From contig NZ_SGWI01000003.1 of the NCBI RefSeq assembly GCF_004519405.1, forward strand, positions 372,001 through 436,000: a stretch of 64,000 nt of DNA. The letters run 5' to 3'. Positions 1 through 9,993 of this stretch are shown in pieces. Within the stretch, counting starts at the first letter, position 1, and the number at the start of each line of letters is the position of its first letter. Below the pieces are notes generated by a model, which was not told where the DNA came from, searched no databases, and was given only the letters and a program-made list of their open reading frames with translations. Position numbers and translations under genes: made by a program. Source of the stretch: Pseudomonas sp. BCA17. Its GTDB lineage: Bacteria > Pseudomonadota > Gammaproteobacteria > Pseudomonadales > Pseudomonadaceae.

Positions 1-168
1 CAGGAAGCGGGCATCTTCGGCACCCGGCCGGTGGCGTTTTTTGACTTCGACTGGTTGGGCATTCATGCCGATGCGTACTCGCTGAGTGCGCAGGCCGTGG
101 CGATTCTGGCGATTATGGTGCTGTATGGCCGTAGTCGCCTGGCGGAAAAGCGTCGAGTGGTTGCCTGA
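1..168 (+). CDS. C-terminal fragment of a membrane protein (possibly an FTR1-type iron permease)
   Basis: An open frame enters the window at base 1 and stops with TGA at 166-168, leaving the last 55 residues. The visible part has a short aromatic and acidic segment (VAFFDFDWLG), then one hydrophobic helix (AQAVAILAIMVLYG) and a basic cytoplasmic tail (SRLAEKRRVVA). This is how a polytopic inner-membrane protein ends. The pattern of an acidic-aromatic loop before a last helix resembles the end of FTR1/EfeU iron permeases, but too little is present to prove it. It is followed directly by a REPIN. Confidence 0.5.
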   Translation, partial: QEAGIFGTRPVAFFDFDWLGIHADAYSLSAQAVAILAIMVLYGRSRLAEKRRVVA

Positions 169-177
169 CGCTGCAAT

Positions 178-300
178 GAGCGGGCTTGCCCCGCGCCGGG
201 GTAGCGAAGCCGCCCTGATCCAGCCAGCGCGGTGATTCAGCTAAAACGCGATTGCTGGGTTGGGGGCGGCTTGCTAGCCGGCGTGGAATAAGCCCGCGCG
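178..300. repeat. REPIN (paired REP), GAGCGGGCTTGCCC type
   Basis: The left end carries GAGCGGGCTTGCCCCGCG (178-195). The right end carries its degraded inverted partner, ending in AAGCCCGCGCG near 300, and the centre holds CG-rich inverted segments. This is the architecture of the second large class of REP doublets in P. fluorescens SBW25-type genomes. It fills the gap between the membrane protein gene and the 3' end of elbB. Confidence 0.75.
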
Positions 301-327
301 CCCCAACGTAGGTGCCCGACGGCCCGA

Positions 328-993
328 TCAATCGTTCTCGTGGGTAAGCTCCAACACCCGGTCCACCAGCTTGTTGATGCCGCAAGCGACTTCACTGATG
401 CGTTTGCCAAGCATATAGGCCGGCGTGCTCACCAACTTGCGTGCCTTGTCCTCAACAATATCTTCCACCGAGCATTCCTGGTGGGTGGCGCCCATCTTGT
501 CCAGGGCCGCTGCCGTGTCAGGGCAGTTGCCGATGGTGCAGGTCACACCGGGGCCGTAGATCTTGGCGGCCAGGGCAGGGGAGATGCAGATCAGGCCTAC
601 GGGTTTTCCGGCCTCTGCAAAGGCTTCCGCCAGTTCCAGCAGCTGCGGGTTGACGGTGCAAGCGGCGCCTTCTACGGCAAAGTCCGACAGGTTCTTGGCT
701 GCGCCAAATCCGCCCGGCACAATCAGCGCGTCAAAGTCGTCGACGCTCGCCTCGCGTATGTCCTTTACCTCGCCACGGGCGATGCGCGCCGACTCCACCA
801 GCACATTGCGTGACTCGGGCATCTCTTCGCCGGTGAGGTGGTTGATCACATGCCGTTGCGCGATATCCGGGGCAAAACATTGAACCTGAGCGCCACGCTG
901 GTCGAGACGCAGCAGGGTGATCACGCTTTCGTGGATTTCTGCGCCGTCGTATACGCCACAGCCGGAAAGGATCACTGCGATCTTTTTGCTCAT
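328..993 (-). CDS. elbB: Isoprenoid biosynthesis glyoxalase ElbB (DJ-1/PfpI family)
   Basis: A 221-residue cytoplasmic protein of the DJ-1/PfpI/class I amidotransferase-like fold, full length for ElbB. Visible motifs are the N-terminal VILSGCGVYDGAEIHE (about 8-22), the VPGGFGAAKNL loop (92-102) and the nucleophile elbow ICISPA with Cys136. Family knowledge assigns weak glyoxalase (glyoxal to glycolate) activity and a historical link to isoprenoid synthesis; the physiological role is unsettled. The start is preceded by GGGAGAAATACTC, giving a Shine-Dalgarno GGGAG. It is divergent from the desaturase gene and appears monocistronic. Confidence 0.93.
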   Translation of the reverse strand: MSKKIAVILSGCGVYDGAEIHESVITLLRLDQRGAQVQCFAPDIAQRHVINHLTGEEMPESRNVLVESARIARGEVKDIREASVDDFDALIVPGGFGAAKNLSDFAVEGAACTVNPQLLELAEAFAEAGKPVGLICISPALAAKIYGPGVTCTIGNCPDTAAALDKMGATHQECSVEDIVEDKARKLVSTPAYMLGKRISEVACGINKLVDRVLELTHEND

Positions 994-1108
994 GAGTATT
1001 TCTCCCTATTTCGTGGCGTTAAATGTCTACTAATTTGTCACCTGTTGCCAATGGGATCTCCTGCCGCTACACCTAATCTTGATGTAACAAAAAACATCGG
1101 ACTAGCCC

Positions 1109-2344
1109 ATGGACTTCGTGCCTTACGCGGTACCGTTTTTCATCGCCTTGATCGTGATCGAGCTGCTCGCCGACCGCTGGCGTGGCGCGCGCAACTATCG
1201 CGTGGCGGACGCCATCAACAGCCTCAGCACGGGTGTGTTGTCTACCACCACGGGGCTTCTGACCAAGGGCGTAGGGTTGCTGACGTACGCCTTCGCCCTT
1301 GAGCACCTGGCGTTGATCGAACTCTCGGCCCACAGCGTGTGGACCTGGGTGTTCGCCTTCGTGTTCTACGACTTCTGTTACTACTGGCTCCATCGCATGG
1401 GGCATGAGCGCAATATCCTGTGGGCCGCGCACTCGGTGCACCATCAGAGCGAGGACTACAACCTCACCACCGCACTGCGTCAGACCAGTACCGGCTTTCT
1501 GTTGAGCTGGATCTTCTATCTGCCCCTGGCTGTACTCGGTGTGCCGCTGGTGGTGTTTATCAGCGTGGCGTCGCTCAACCTGCTGTACCAATTCTGGGTG
1601 CACACCCGTCATGTGCCCAAGCTCGGCTGGTTCGAGTGGTTCTTCGTTACGCCATCCAATCATCGCGCCCACCATGCACAGAACGCGCTCTACATGGATC
1701 GCAATTACGGCGGCGTGTTCATTATTTGGGACCGGCTGTTCGGCTCTTTCCAAGAGGAGGACGATAACGAGCCGGTGATCTTTGGCGTCACCACGCCCCT
1801 GGCCAGTTGGAACCCGCTCTGGGCCAATCTGCAGTTTTATGCACAGCTGTGGAACGATGCGCGGCGTACCGAGCGCTGGTGGGACAAGCTGCGGATCTGG
1901 TTCATGCGCACCGGCTGGCGTCCTGCGGATGTGAAAGCCAGGTATCCGATGGCCAAACATGACCTGAGCCAGTTCCGCAAATTCGAAGTATCGTTGGACG
2001 CGCGGCAGCAGATCTATATCGCCCTGCAATTTGCCGCGTATGTAGGGTTTGGCAGTTATTTGATGAATTTCGGCGAGGGGTTGCCCACGGCGGCGTTGAT
2101 TCTGGGGTGGGGGGCCATGGCACTGGGGCTGTTCACCTTGGGCGTGGCCCTGGAGAATCGCCCATGGGCGCTGAAGGCAGAGCTCTCGCGCTTGGTGCTG
2201 AATGTACCGCTGGTATGGCTGGCGCCGGCTGTCGGGTTATGGCCGGCCAGCAACCTGGGCTGGCTGGGCCTGCTGAGCTACAGCCTGCTCAGCGTGATTG
2301 GCCTCTACTGCTGCAGAGGCCCGGTTACTCGACTGGTGTCTTAG
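1109..2344 (+). CDS. Sterol desaturase / fatty acid hydroxylase family membrane protein
   Basis: A 411-residue integral membrane di-iron protein. The histidine boxes are clear: HRMGH (95-99), HSVHH (108-112), HTRH (165-168) and NHRAHH (184-189). Hydrophobic helices flank them at about 5-20, 75-95 and 130-162, and there are further helices after residue 295. The family hydroxylates or desaturates lipid substrates using O2; the bacterial substrate here is unknown. The C-terminal 120 residues form an extra multi-helix domain beyond the catalytic core. The gene ends tail-to-tail with the DedA gene, overlapping it by 20 bp. The Shine-Dalgarno is weak. Confidence 0.88.
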   Translation: MDFVPYAVPFFIALIVIELLADRWRGARNYRVADAINSLSTGVLSTTTGLLTKGVGLLTYAFALEHLALIELSAHSVWTWVFAFVFYDFCYYWLHRMGHERNILWAAHSVHHQSEDYNLTTALRQTSTGFLLSWIFYLPLAVLGVPLVVFISVASLNLLYQFWVHTRHVPKLGWFEWFFVTPSNHRAHHAQNALYMDRNYGGVFIIWDRLFGSFQEEDDNEPVIFGVTTPLASWNPLWANLQFYAQLWNDARRTERWWDKLRIWFMRTGWRPADVKARYPMAKHDLSQFRKFEVSLDARQQIYIALQFAAYVGFGSYLMNFGEGLPTAALILGWGAMALGLFTLGVALENRPWALKAELSRLVLNVPLVWLAPAVGLWPASNLGWLGLLSYSLLSVIGLYCCRGPVTRLVS

Positions 2345-2960
2345 GCGTCTCGACAGGGGCCTGCTCGGCCGCGAGCCGCGCCTTGGCCTCGGCGCAGGCC
2401 TCGCGGGCGATGCGCGCGTTTTTGATCCGACGACGCAGCCACAGGCCGAAGCCCAGTACCAACAACGCGCCCAATACCCACAGCTCGTATTTCTTGATGC
2501 TGCCCAGCATGCCCTCCAGCACCGCGCCGAAGTGATACGCCGCAGCGCCCAGGGCCACCGCCCAGATAGCGGCCCCAATACCGTTGAGGAGCAGGTAGCG
2601 CAACGGCGGGTAACCGGAAAGGCCGATCGCCACGGGCATTACCGTGCGCAACCCGTAGACGAAGCGGAAGCTCAGCACCCAGATATCCGGATGTTTGCGG
2701 ATATGCTCCAGGGCCTTGTCGCCCATCAATTGCCAGCGCGGCTTGCGCGCCAACAGCTTGCGACCGTGCTTGCGGCCCATGTAATACCAAAGCTGGTCGC
2801 CGGCGTAGCTGCCGAAAAAGGCAACGACCATCACCAGGTTGATATCCATGTATCCACGAAAAGCCAGGAAGCCTGCGAGAACCAGAATGGTCTCGCCTTC
2901 GAAGAAGGTGCCCAGGAAGAGCGCAAAGTAGCCGAAGTCATGCAGAAATTGTTGAAGCAT
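2325..2960 (-). CDS. DedA family inner-membrane protein
   Basis: A 211-residue DedA/SNARE-associated (VTT domain) protein. The typical N-terminus (FGYFALFLGTFFEGETILVL, about 9-28) carries the family acidic pair in FEGE. The GSYAGDQLWYYMGRKHG segment (about 51-67) and the FRFVYGLRTVMP segment (about 98-110) are the amphipathic re-entrant regions. DedA proteins support membrane homeostasis, proton motive force and probably lipid scrambling. The last 40 residues are basic and then Ala/Pro-rich. It overlaps the upstream desaturase gene at the 3' ends and is divergent from hemB. Confidence 0.92.
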   Translation of the reverse strand: MLQQFLHDFGYFALFLGTFFEGETILVLAGFLAFRGYMDINLVMVVAFFGSYAGDQLWYYMGRKHGRKLLARKPRWQLMGDKALEHIRKHPDIWVLSFRFVYGLRTVMPVAIGLSGYPPLRYLLLNGIGAAIWAVALGAAAYHFGAVLEGMLGSIKKYELWVLGALLVLGFGLWLRRRIKNARIAREACAEAKARLAAEQAPVETPKTPVE

Positions 2961-3096
2961 GGTCTGGGGGTGCTGGCGAAATGAACGCGCAGCCTACGCC
3001 TTCGTGAACATTCATGAAAGTATCGAGATGTGTCACGAAGTGAACAAATCCTACATAAACGACGAATGCGACTACAGGTCGCATCGATAAGCACAA

Positions 3097-3130
3097 CTGT
3101 CATTCCTTCGTCATAATGGCCGCTTATAAC
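3097..3130 (+). promoter_or_regulatory. Candidate PHO box and -10 of the hemB-ppk operon
   Basis: CTGTCAT (3097-3103), a 4-base AT/C spacer and TCGTCAT (3108-3114) form two 7-base repeats spaced as in PhoB boxes (CTGTCAT-N4-CTGTCAT). The first repeat is perfect and the second matches at 5 of 7. A TTATAA -10 (3124-3129) follows about 10 bases later, the geometry of PhoB-activated promoters where the box replaces the -35. PhoB control is an inference. Confidence 0.6.
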
Positions 3131-3148
3131 TGCAACGCTCGCCCGTAA

Positions 3149-4183
<1,035 letters not shown>

Positions 4184-4201
4184 CCCTCACAGGAACACTC
4201 G

Positions 4202-6424
4202 ATGAATACCGAAGGACTTACAGAAGTTGCCGTAAAAGACGCTCATCCGGTGGTTGAACAAGTCACCGAGACGCCGCCGGAACTTGAGCCAGCACCGCCT
4301 GCCGCGGTGACCGAGCCACCGGTAGCGGCCCCGGTCGCTGCGGTAACTAACCTGGATGACAGCAGCCTGTACATCCACCGCGAGCTGTCACAGCTGCAAT
4401 TCAACATCCGTGTGCTGGAGCAGGCGCTGGATGAGTCCTACCCGCTGCTGGAGCGGCTCAAGTTCCTGCTGATCTTCTCCAGCAACCTGGACGAGTTCTT
4501 CGAAATTCGTGTCGCCGGCCTCAAGAAGCAGATCACCTTTGCCCGTGAGCAAGCCGGTGCCGACGGGCTGCAGCCGCATCAGGCCCTGGCGCGGATCAGC
4601 GAGCTGGTACACGGCCATGTGGATCGCCAGTACGCGATCCTCAACGACATCCTGCTGCCGGAACTGGAAAAACATCAGGTCCGCTTCATCCGTCGTCGTC
4701 ACTGGACCACCAAGATCAAGACGTGGGTGCGCCGTTACTTCCGCGACGAGATTTCACCGATCATCACCCCTATCGGCCTCGATCCGACACACCCGTTCCC
4801 GTTGCTGGTAAACAAAAGCCTGAACTTCATCGTGGAACTCGAAGGCATCGACGCCTTCGGTCGCGATTCTGGTCTGGCGATTATCCCGGCGCCACGCTTG
4901 CTGCCACGGATCATCAAGGTACCGGAAGAGGTGGGGGGGGCTGGCGACAACTATGTATTCCTGTCGTCGATGATCCATGCCCACGCCGATGACCTGTTCC
5001 AAGGCATGAAGGTCAAGGGCTGCTACCAGTTCCGCCTGACCCGTAACGCCGACCTCGCGCTGGATTCCGAAGACGTCGAAGACTTGGCCCGCGCCTTGCG
5101 CGGTGAGCTGTTCTCGCGGCGCTACGGCGATGCGGTGCGCCTGGAAGTGGCCGACACCTGCCCGAAACACCTGTCGGACTACTTGCTCAAGCAGTTCAAC
5201 CTGAGTGAGACCGAGCTGTACCAGGTCAATGGCCCAGTGAACCTGACGCGCCTGTTCAGCATTACCGGCCTGGACAGCCACCCTGAGCTGCAATACACCC
5301 CGTTCACTCCGCAGATCCCGAAACTGCTGCAAAACAGCGAGAACATTTTCAATGTGGTGAGCAAGCAGGACATCCTGCTGCTGCACCCGTTCGAGTCCTT
5401 TACCCCGGTGGTCGACTTGTTGCGCCAGGCTGCCAAAGACCCGCACGTGCTGGCTGTGCGCCAGACGCTGTACCGTTCCGGCGCCAACTCGGAAATCGTT
5501 GACGCATTGGTCGATGCTGCACGTAACGGTAAGGAGGTCACCGCCGTGATCGAATTGCGCGCGCGCTTTGACGAAGAGTCCAACCTGCAACTGGCCAGCC
5601 GCCTGCAAGCAGCCGGTGCGGTGGTGATCTACGGCGTGGTCGGCTTCAAGACCCACGCCAAAATGATGCTGATCCTGCGCCGCGAAGCCGGTGAGATCGT
5701 CCGTTACGCGCACTTGGGTACCGGTAACTACCACGCCGGCAACGCCAAGCTCTACACCGACTACAGCCTGCTCACTTCCGACGATGCGTTGTGTGAAGAC
5801 GTCGGCAAGTTGTTCAGCCAGTTGATCGGCATGGGCAAGACTTTGCGCATGAAGAAGCTGCTGCACGCGCCGTTCACGCTCAAGAAGGGCATGCTCGACA
5901 TGATTGCCCGGGAAACCCAGTTCGCCCTCGATGGCAAGCCGGCGCACATCATCGCCAAATTCAACTCGCTGACCGATCCGAAGATCATCCGTGCGCTGTA
6001 CAAGGCCAGTCAGTCCGGCGTGCGCATCGACCTGGTGGTGCGTGGCATGTGCTGCCTGCGCCCGGGCATCGTGGGTGTTTCGCATAACATCCATGTGCGC
6101 TCGATCATTGGCCGCTTCCTGGAGCACACGCGAGTGTTCTACTTCCTCAACGGTGGCGAGGAGCAGATGTTCCTCTCCAGTGCCGACTGGATGGAGCGCA
6201 ACCTCGATAAGCGTGTCGAGACGTGCTTCCCGGTGGAAGGCAAGAAGTTGATCATGCGGGTCAAGAAGGAGCTGGAAAGCTACCTCACCGACAACACCCA
6301 CAGCTGGAGCCTGCAATCGGACGGCCGCTACGTGCGCAACACGCCAACGGGCAACCAGAACCCGCGCAGTGCGCAGGCGACGTTGCTGGAGAAGCTGGGC
6401 AGCCCGATTCTGTCGGTAAACTAA
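4202..6424 (+). CDS. ppk: Polyphosphate kinase 1
   Basis: Reversibly polymerises the gamma-phosphate of ATP into inorganic polyphosphate. The 740 residues include an N-terminal Pro/Ala/Glu-rich extension (1-55) before the PPK N domain ([14 protein letters not shown], from 56). Catalytic histidines lie in FKTHAKMM (H485, the phosphorylated one by family homology) and [11 protein letters not shown] (H504, H511). C-terminal PLD-like domains follow. It sits downstream of hemB in one transcript and faces ppx, the opposing exopolyphosphatase, across a REPIN. The low-complexity leader is unlike E. coli PPK and may be disordered. Confidence 0.97.
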   Translation: MNTEGLTEVAVKDAHPVVEQVTETPPELEPAPPAAVTEPPVAAPVAAVTNLDDSSLYIHRELSQLQFNIRVLEQALDESYPLLERLKFLLIFSSNLDEFFEIRVAGLKKQITFAREQAGADGLQPHQALARISELVHGHVDRQYAILNDILLPELEKHQVRFIRRRHWTTKIKTWVRRYFRDEISPIITPIGLDPTHPFPLLVNKSLNFIVELEGIDAFGRDSGLAIIPAPRLLPRIIKVPEEVGGAGDNYVFLSSMIHAHADDLFQGMKVKGCYQFRLTRNADLALDSEDVEDLARALRGELFSRRYGDAVRLEVADTCPKHLSDYLLKQFNLSETELYQVNGPVNLTRLFSITGLDSHPELQYTPFTPQIPKLLQNSENIFNVVSKQDILLLHPFESFTPVVDLLRQAAKDPHVLAVRQTLYRSGANSEIVDALVDAARNGKEVTAVIELRARFDEESNLQLASRLQAAGAVVIYGVVGFKTHAKMMLILRREAGEIVRYAHLGTGNYHAGNAKLYTDYSLLTSDDALCEDVGKLFSQLIGMGKTLRMKKLLHAPFTLKKGMLDMIARETQFALDGKPAHIIAKFNSLTDPKIIRALYKASQSGVRIDLVVRGMCCLRPGIVGVSHNIHVRSIIGRFLEHTRVFYFLNGGEEQMFLSSADWMERNLDKRVETCFPVEGKKLIMRVKKELESYLTDNTHSWSLQSDGRYVRNTPTGNQNPRSAQATLLEKLGSPILSVN

Positions 6425-6439
6425 AACCCGACACTGTCC

Positions 6440-6538
6440 AAAAATGTGAGAGGGGGCTTGTTCCCGATCGCGGTGGTTCAGTCAACGTATTCAGTGACTG
6501 ACATACCGTCATCGGGAGCAAGCCCCCTCTCGCATTTG
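6440..6538. repeat. REPIN (paired REP) between ppk and ppx
   Basis: The left arm (6442-6468, GTGAGAGGGGGCTTGTTCCC core) and right arm (about 6510-6537) are near-perfect inverted copies of the GGGGGCTTGCTCCCGAT class. A smaller inverted pair, TTCAGTCA/TGACTGA, sits between them. It lies between two convergent genes and could fold into a long hairpin in either transcript. Confidence 0.85.
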
Positions 6539-6562
6539 TCTTTCAGTGTTCTTCAGATCGGG

Positions 6563-8065
6563 TCAGCGCACGTTGAGGCTGAACCCCACCCGCGTCAGCC
6601 ACTCCGCTTCCTGGGCGAAATCCGCCTGGGTCAACTGGTTCTCATCCAGCCAGCCGTTGGGGAACACTACGTCCAGGCTGTCGCCGTTGGCGCTCAGGGT
6701 CACTTGGGGCATTTCCTGGGTGCCACGGATGTGGTGGAACAGGATCGCAAAGCGCAGCAGCGCGCACAGGCGTATCAGCTTGATGCCTTCGTCACCGAAC
6801 TCGGCAAACTTGTCCTTGGGAATATTACGACGATGGCCACGCACCAGGAGTGCGAGCATCTGCTGGTCTTCGCGGGAGAACCCGGCAAGGTCGGAGTGCT
6901 CGATAAGGTAGGCGCCGTGCTTGTGGTAATGGTAGTGGGCGATGTCCAGGCCCACCTCATGCACCTTGGCGGCCCAGCCGAGCAACTCGCGCCATACGCC
7001 GTCTTCCAGGTCCCAGTCCGCGGCCACCTGATCAAAGGCATGCAGAGCCTTGCGTTCCACGCGAATCGCCTGTTCCAGGTCGACGTGGTAGCGCTCCATC
7101 AACGAGCTGAGGGTGCGCTCGCGTACGTCCTCGTGGTGATGGCGACCCAACAGGTCGTAGAGCACGCCTTCGCGCAGGGCGCCATCGCAGTGGTCCATGC
7201 GTTGCAGTTCGAGGGCGTCGAAGATCGCTTCGAGAATCGCAAGGCCGGCCGGGAAGATGGTGCGACGGTCGGGCTTGATACCATCGAAATCGATTTTCTC
7301 GGCATCGCCCAGCTTGAACAGCTTGCGCTTGAGCCACGCCAACCCTTCGGCGTTGACCTCGCCAGTGCCATGGCCGCCGGCTTTCAAGGCCAGGCCGATG
7401 GCGCGGATGGTGCCGGACGAGCCGATGGCTTCATCCCAGGTCAGGCGATGCAGGGCGTGCTCGATGCTCATGATCTCCAGCCGCGCCGCCGTGTAGGCCT
7501 GGGCGTAGCGTGCCGGGGTGATCTTGCCGTCCTTGAAATAGCGCTGGGTGTAACTGACGCAGCCCATCTGCAGGCTTTCACGCAGCAACGGCTCGAAGCG
7601 CTGGCCGATGATGAACTCGGTACTGCCGCCGCCGATGTCCGCCACCAGGCGCTTGCCGGGCGTATCAGCCAGGGTGTGAGAGACGCCCAGGTAGATCAGG
7701 CGGGCTTCTTCACGGCCGGAGATGACTTCTACCGGGTGCCCGAGGATTTCTTCGGCGCGATGGATGAATTCGTTGCGGTTACGCGCTTCGCGTAGTGCGT
7801 TGGTGCCCACGATCCGTACGGAGCCCGAGGGCATTCCGTTGATCAGTTGCGCAAAGCGCTTGAGACAATCGAGCCCGCGCTGCATGGATTCTTCATTGAG
7901 CTGGCGCTCATCGTCGATCCCGGCAGCCAGTTGTACTTTCTCGCCGAGCCGTTCAAGGATGCGGATCTCGCCGTTCTGGGCCTTGGCCACGACCATGTGA
8001 AAGCTGTTGGAGCCCAGGTCGATGGCGGCGATCAGTGACAGATTCTTGGCTTGGGATTGCGGCAT
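6563..8065 (-). CDS. ppx: Exopolyphosphatase / guanosine pentaphosphate phosphatase
   Basis: Releases orthophosphate from polyphosphate ends and may hydrolyse pppGpp. The 500 residues start at the ATG at 8063-8065, which gives the usual [11 protein letters not shown]-terminus; a GTG 39 bases upstream would add 13 atypical residues. The ASKHA phosphate-binding loop [11 protein letters not shown] is at 14-24. A second loop, [11 protein letters not shown], and the EARLIYLG segment follow. The C-terminal half is an HD-like helical domain ([16 protein letters not shown]). Convergent with ppk, so synthesis and breakdown genes are neighbours but transcribed separately. Confidence 0.95.
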   Translation of the reverse strand: MPQSQAKNLSLIAAIDLGSNSFHMVVAKAQNGEIRILERLGEKVQLAAGIDDERQLNEESMQRGLDCLKRFAQLINGMPSGSVRIVGTNALREARNRNEFIHRAEEILGHPVEVISGREEARLIYLGVSHTLADTPGKRLVADIGGGSTEFIIGQRFEPLLRESLQMGCVSYTQRYFKDGKITPARYAQAYTAARLEIMSIEHALHRLTWDEAIGSSGTIRAIGLALKAGGHGTGEVNAEGLAWLKRKLFKLGDAEKIDFDGIKPDRRTIFPAGLAILEAIFDALELQRMDHCDGALREGVLYDLLGRHHHEDVRERTLSSLMERYHVDLEQAIRVERKALHAFDQVAADWDLEDGVWRELLGWAAKVHEVGLDIAHYHYHKHGAYLIEHSDLAGFSREDQQMLALLVRGHRRNIPKDKFAEFGDEGIKLIRLCALLRFAILFHHIRGTQEMPQVTLSANGDSLDVVFPNGWLDENQLTQADFAQEAEWLTRVGFSLNVR

Positions 8066-8508
8066 GGTTTGGGGTCTCGGTCGATAACCTTGCCATCGTG
8101 CCACGATCGACCGCTGGAGCCAACGCGTTGTGCTTCGGGAATTTCTCTGAGACTGCTTGTAGGGCTTTACTGTAGGAAATGTAGGCAGTCTTCCCGAGCT
8201 TCTATCGAAGGACTTCTAGGCAATGTAGGAAGCTTTAACTAATGCAGGTTTTAAGTTTGATTATCACTTTGCCTACAATCCAAATGCCGGGTTTTTATTC
8301 TTTATATCAATTACGCCTACCGTAGGGAGGTGCCACGCTGACACTTTATTTTTACCGCTCCCACAATAATTGAAGTGCCGTCTTATTCTTTAGTCAAGTA
8401 CCAAGCAGACAGACTGTCACTCGGCAATTTTGCCGTGGTGTTATTTATTTATGGATTGTCTTGTAAAAAAAATAAATACACCTGATAAATTTCTGTGACA
8501 GGTTGAAT
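8066..8508. other. 443-base AT-rich leader between ppx and the pilus operon
   Basis: No gene was found here. The segment is much more AT-rich than its surroundings and contains a cluster of TGTAGG motifs: direct copies at 8158, 8171, 8180 and 8224, one inverted copy at 8272-8277, and the palindrome CCTAC-C-GTAGG at 8316-8326. The last 60 bases before the subunit gene are A/T runs. This is the likely promoter and control region of the chaperone-usher operon. Confidence 0.6.
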
Positions 8509-9165
8509 ATGAAAAAAATTGTTGGATTGACTCTTGGTATCGCTTGCCTGGCCACGACCCTCAACGCACAGGCATCCACTACTGCCGAACTGATCGTCAG
8601 GGGCACGATCAAACCGGCCGCGTGTAACCTCAGCATGACCGGTGGTGGCATTATCAACTACGGCGAAATTCCTTCGGGTCAACTGCTCCCGACGGCATTC
8701 AACCCACTCGCGGAAAAGACCACCCCCCTGACCGTCAGTTGCGGTACTACGCCCGCCAAGTTCGGGCTGAAATTTATCGACCTGCAGGCGGGCAGCAAAG
8801 TACCTGGGATCCTGAATGCGCTTGGGGCGGGCTATACCGAGACACACAACTTCGGCCTGGGCCTGGCGGCCGGCCGTAAGACCGGTGGTTTTGCCGTCAC
8901 CCTGAAGGACCTCAGGGCGTCGACCACGGTGCTCAACCCCATCATGCGTATCGGCAGCGGTGCCTGGCAGAACAGTGATGGAAAAGTCGCGCAGTCGCCT
9001 TCCCAATACTCCTGGCGATCCAGCGTAACTGCCGTTCCCGCCCCGATCGCGCAGTTGACCGGGACTATCGCTGTCAGGGCGGTCATCAATAAAGGCCAGG
9101 ATCTGGACCTCAGCCGAGACATTACCCTTGATGGGCGCGCCACACTTGAACTGAGCTACATCTAA
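8509..9165 (+). CDS. DUF1120-type fimbrial major subunit
   Basis: A 218-residue exported protein. A Sec signal peptide (KKIVGLTLGIACLATTLNAQA) is cleaved near residue 23. The mature protein has a beta-rich pilin-like composition, two cysteines (PAACNLSM and TVSCGTT) able to form the pilin disulfide, and a final strand ending ATLELSYI, a typical donor/chaperone-binding end. I relate it to the DUF1120 fimbrial subunits of pseudomonads. ATG 8509 is preferred over an in-frame TTG six bases upstream. It is first in a four-gene chaperone-usher operon and is followed by a terminator-like hairpin, so it is probably the most abundant component. Confidence 0.8.
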   Translation: MKKIVGLTLGIACLATTLNAQASTTAELIVRGTIKPAACNLSMTGGGIINYGEIPSGQLLPTAFNPLAEKTTPLTVSCGTTPAKFGLKFIDLQAGSKVPGILNALGAGYTETHNFGLGLAAGRKTGGFAVTLKDLRASTTVLNPIMRIGSGAWQNSDGKVAQSPSQYSWRSSVTAVPAPIAQLTGTIAVRAVINKGQDLDLSRDITLDGRATLELSYI

Positions 9166-9176
9166 GCGACTGAAAT

Positions 9177-9218
9177 ACAGCCGACCAGGAAACTGACTGT
9201 TTCTTGTCGGCTGTTTTT
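9177..9218 (+). terminator. Intra-operon terminator after the fimbrial subunit gene
   Basis: Arms ACAGCCGAC (9177-9185) and GTCGGCTGT pair perfectly, extended by imperfect GAAAC/GTTTC pairing, and are followed by a run of five T. It lies 12 bases after the subunit stop codon and before the chaperone gene on the same strand. That position suits a partial attenuator making subunit transcript more abundant than chaperone and usher transcript. Confidence 0.75.
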
Positions 9219-9269
9219 AAGTGGGCGTCAGTTGATTAATCGTCACTTCTAAGTCGTGGAGCGTACTGG

Positions 9270-9986
9270 GTGCCCAGTCTTTCAGTAATAAATAATGCGT
9301 GGTTGTTATGTGCGGGGTTTTTCTTGAGTTCTATTGGCGTAGCAACTGCGGACGGTATGTTGCCGGAAACGACAGTAGTCATGCTTTATGAAGCACAGGG
9401 CGAAGCCACGATAAACATAAAAAATACCGATGCAATACCGGCCCTGCTTCATTCGGTGATTGAAAACATTCCCGAGGACATGGAGCCGCTATTGATTGTT
9501 ACACCGCCTATTACCCGTGTGGAGGCCGGTGAGACTCAGTTGGTACGGTTCATCAGTACCCTGAAGACGTCCCTCCAGACCCAGCGCTTGAAGCGAGTGA
9601 CCTTCGAGGGTATTCCCCAGGCGCGCGCGGCGGATGGTGCGACCATCGGTATCACCCTGCGGCAGAATTTACCGCTGATCCTGCACCCACGGGATTTGCC
9701 GGTGCATCAAACCCCTTGGGAACTACTGAAGTGGGTGCAAGCAGGGGCGCATCTCAAGGTTCACAACGACAGTCCTTATGTGGTGCGCCTGGCGCCGGAG
9801 GTGCAGTTACTTCCACGAGGCACCCCGGCTACTTTGCCGCGTACCTACATTTTGCCGGGTGAAACCCTGGCGGTGAAGGTTGAGGGTGTGCTGGAAGGCT
9901 TGACGGGGGTCGAGATTCAACCGGCCACGGTCTACGGGTTTTCGGCGGATCCCTACCGAGCCCCGATCAGCACCAGTGGGGGTTGA
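9270..9986 (+). CDS. Periplasmic fimbrial chaperone
   Basis: A 238-residue protein with a signal peptide (about 1-27, ending GVATADG) and two Ig-like domains typical of PapD/FimC chaperones. A conserved stretch, TRVEAGETQLVRFI (about 80-93), precedes the strand that donates to the subunit. The second domain starts around LKVHNDSPYVVRL. The chaperone caps pilin subunits in the periplasm and hands them to the usher. The GTG start at 9270 is the only start that keeps the full signal peptide. The gene abuts the usher, whose ATG lies 8 bases after this stop. Confidence 0.85.
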   Translation: MPSLSVINNAWLLCAGFFLSSIGVATADGMLPETTVVMLYEAQGEATINIKNTDAIPALLHSVIENIPEDMEPLLIVTPPITRVEAGETQLVRFISTLKTSLQTQRLKRVTFEGIPQARAADGATIGITLRQNLPLILHPRDLPVHQTPWELLKWVQAGAHLKVHNDSPYVVRLAPEVQLLPRGTPATLPRTYILPGETLAVKVEGVLEGLTGVEIQPATVYGFSADPYRAPISTSGG

Positions 9987-9993
9987 TCGATCC

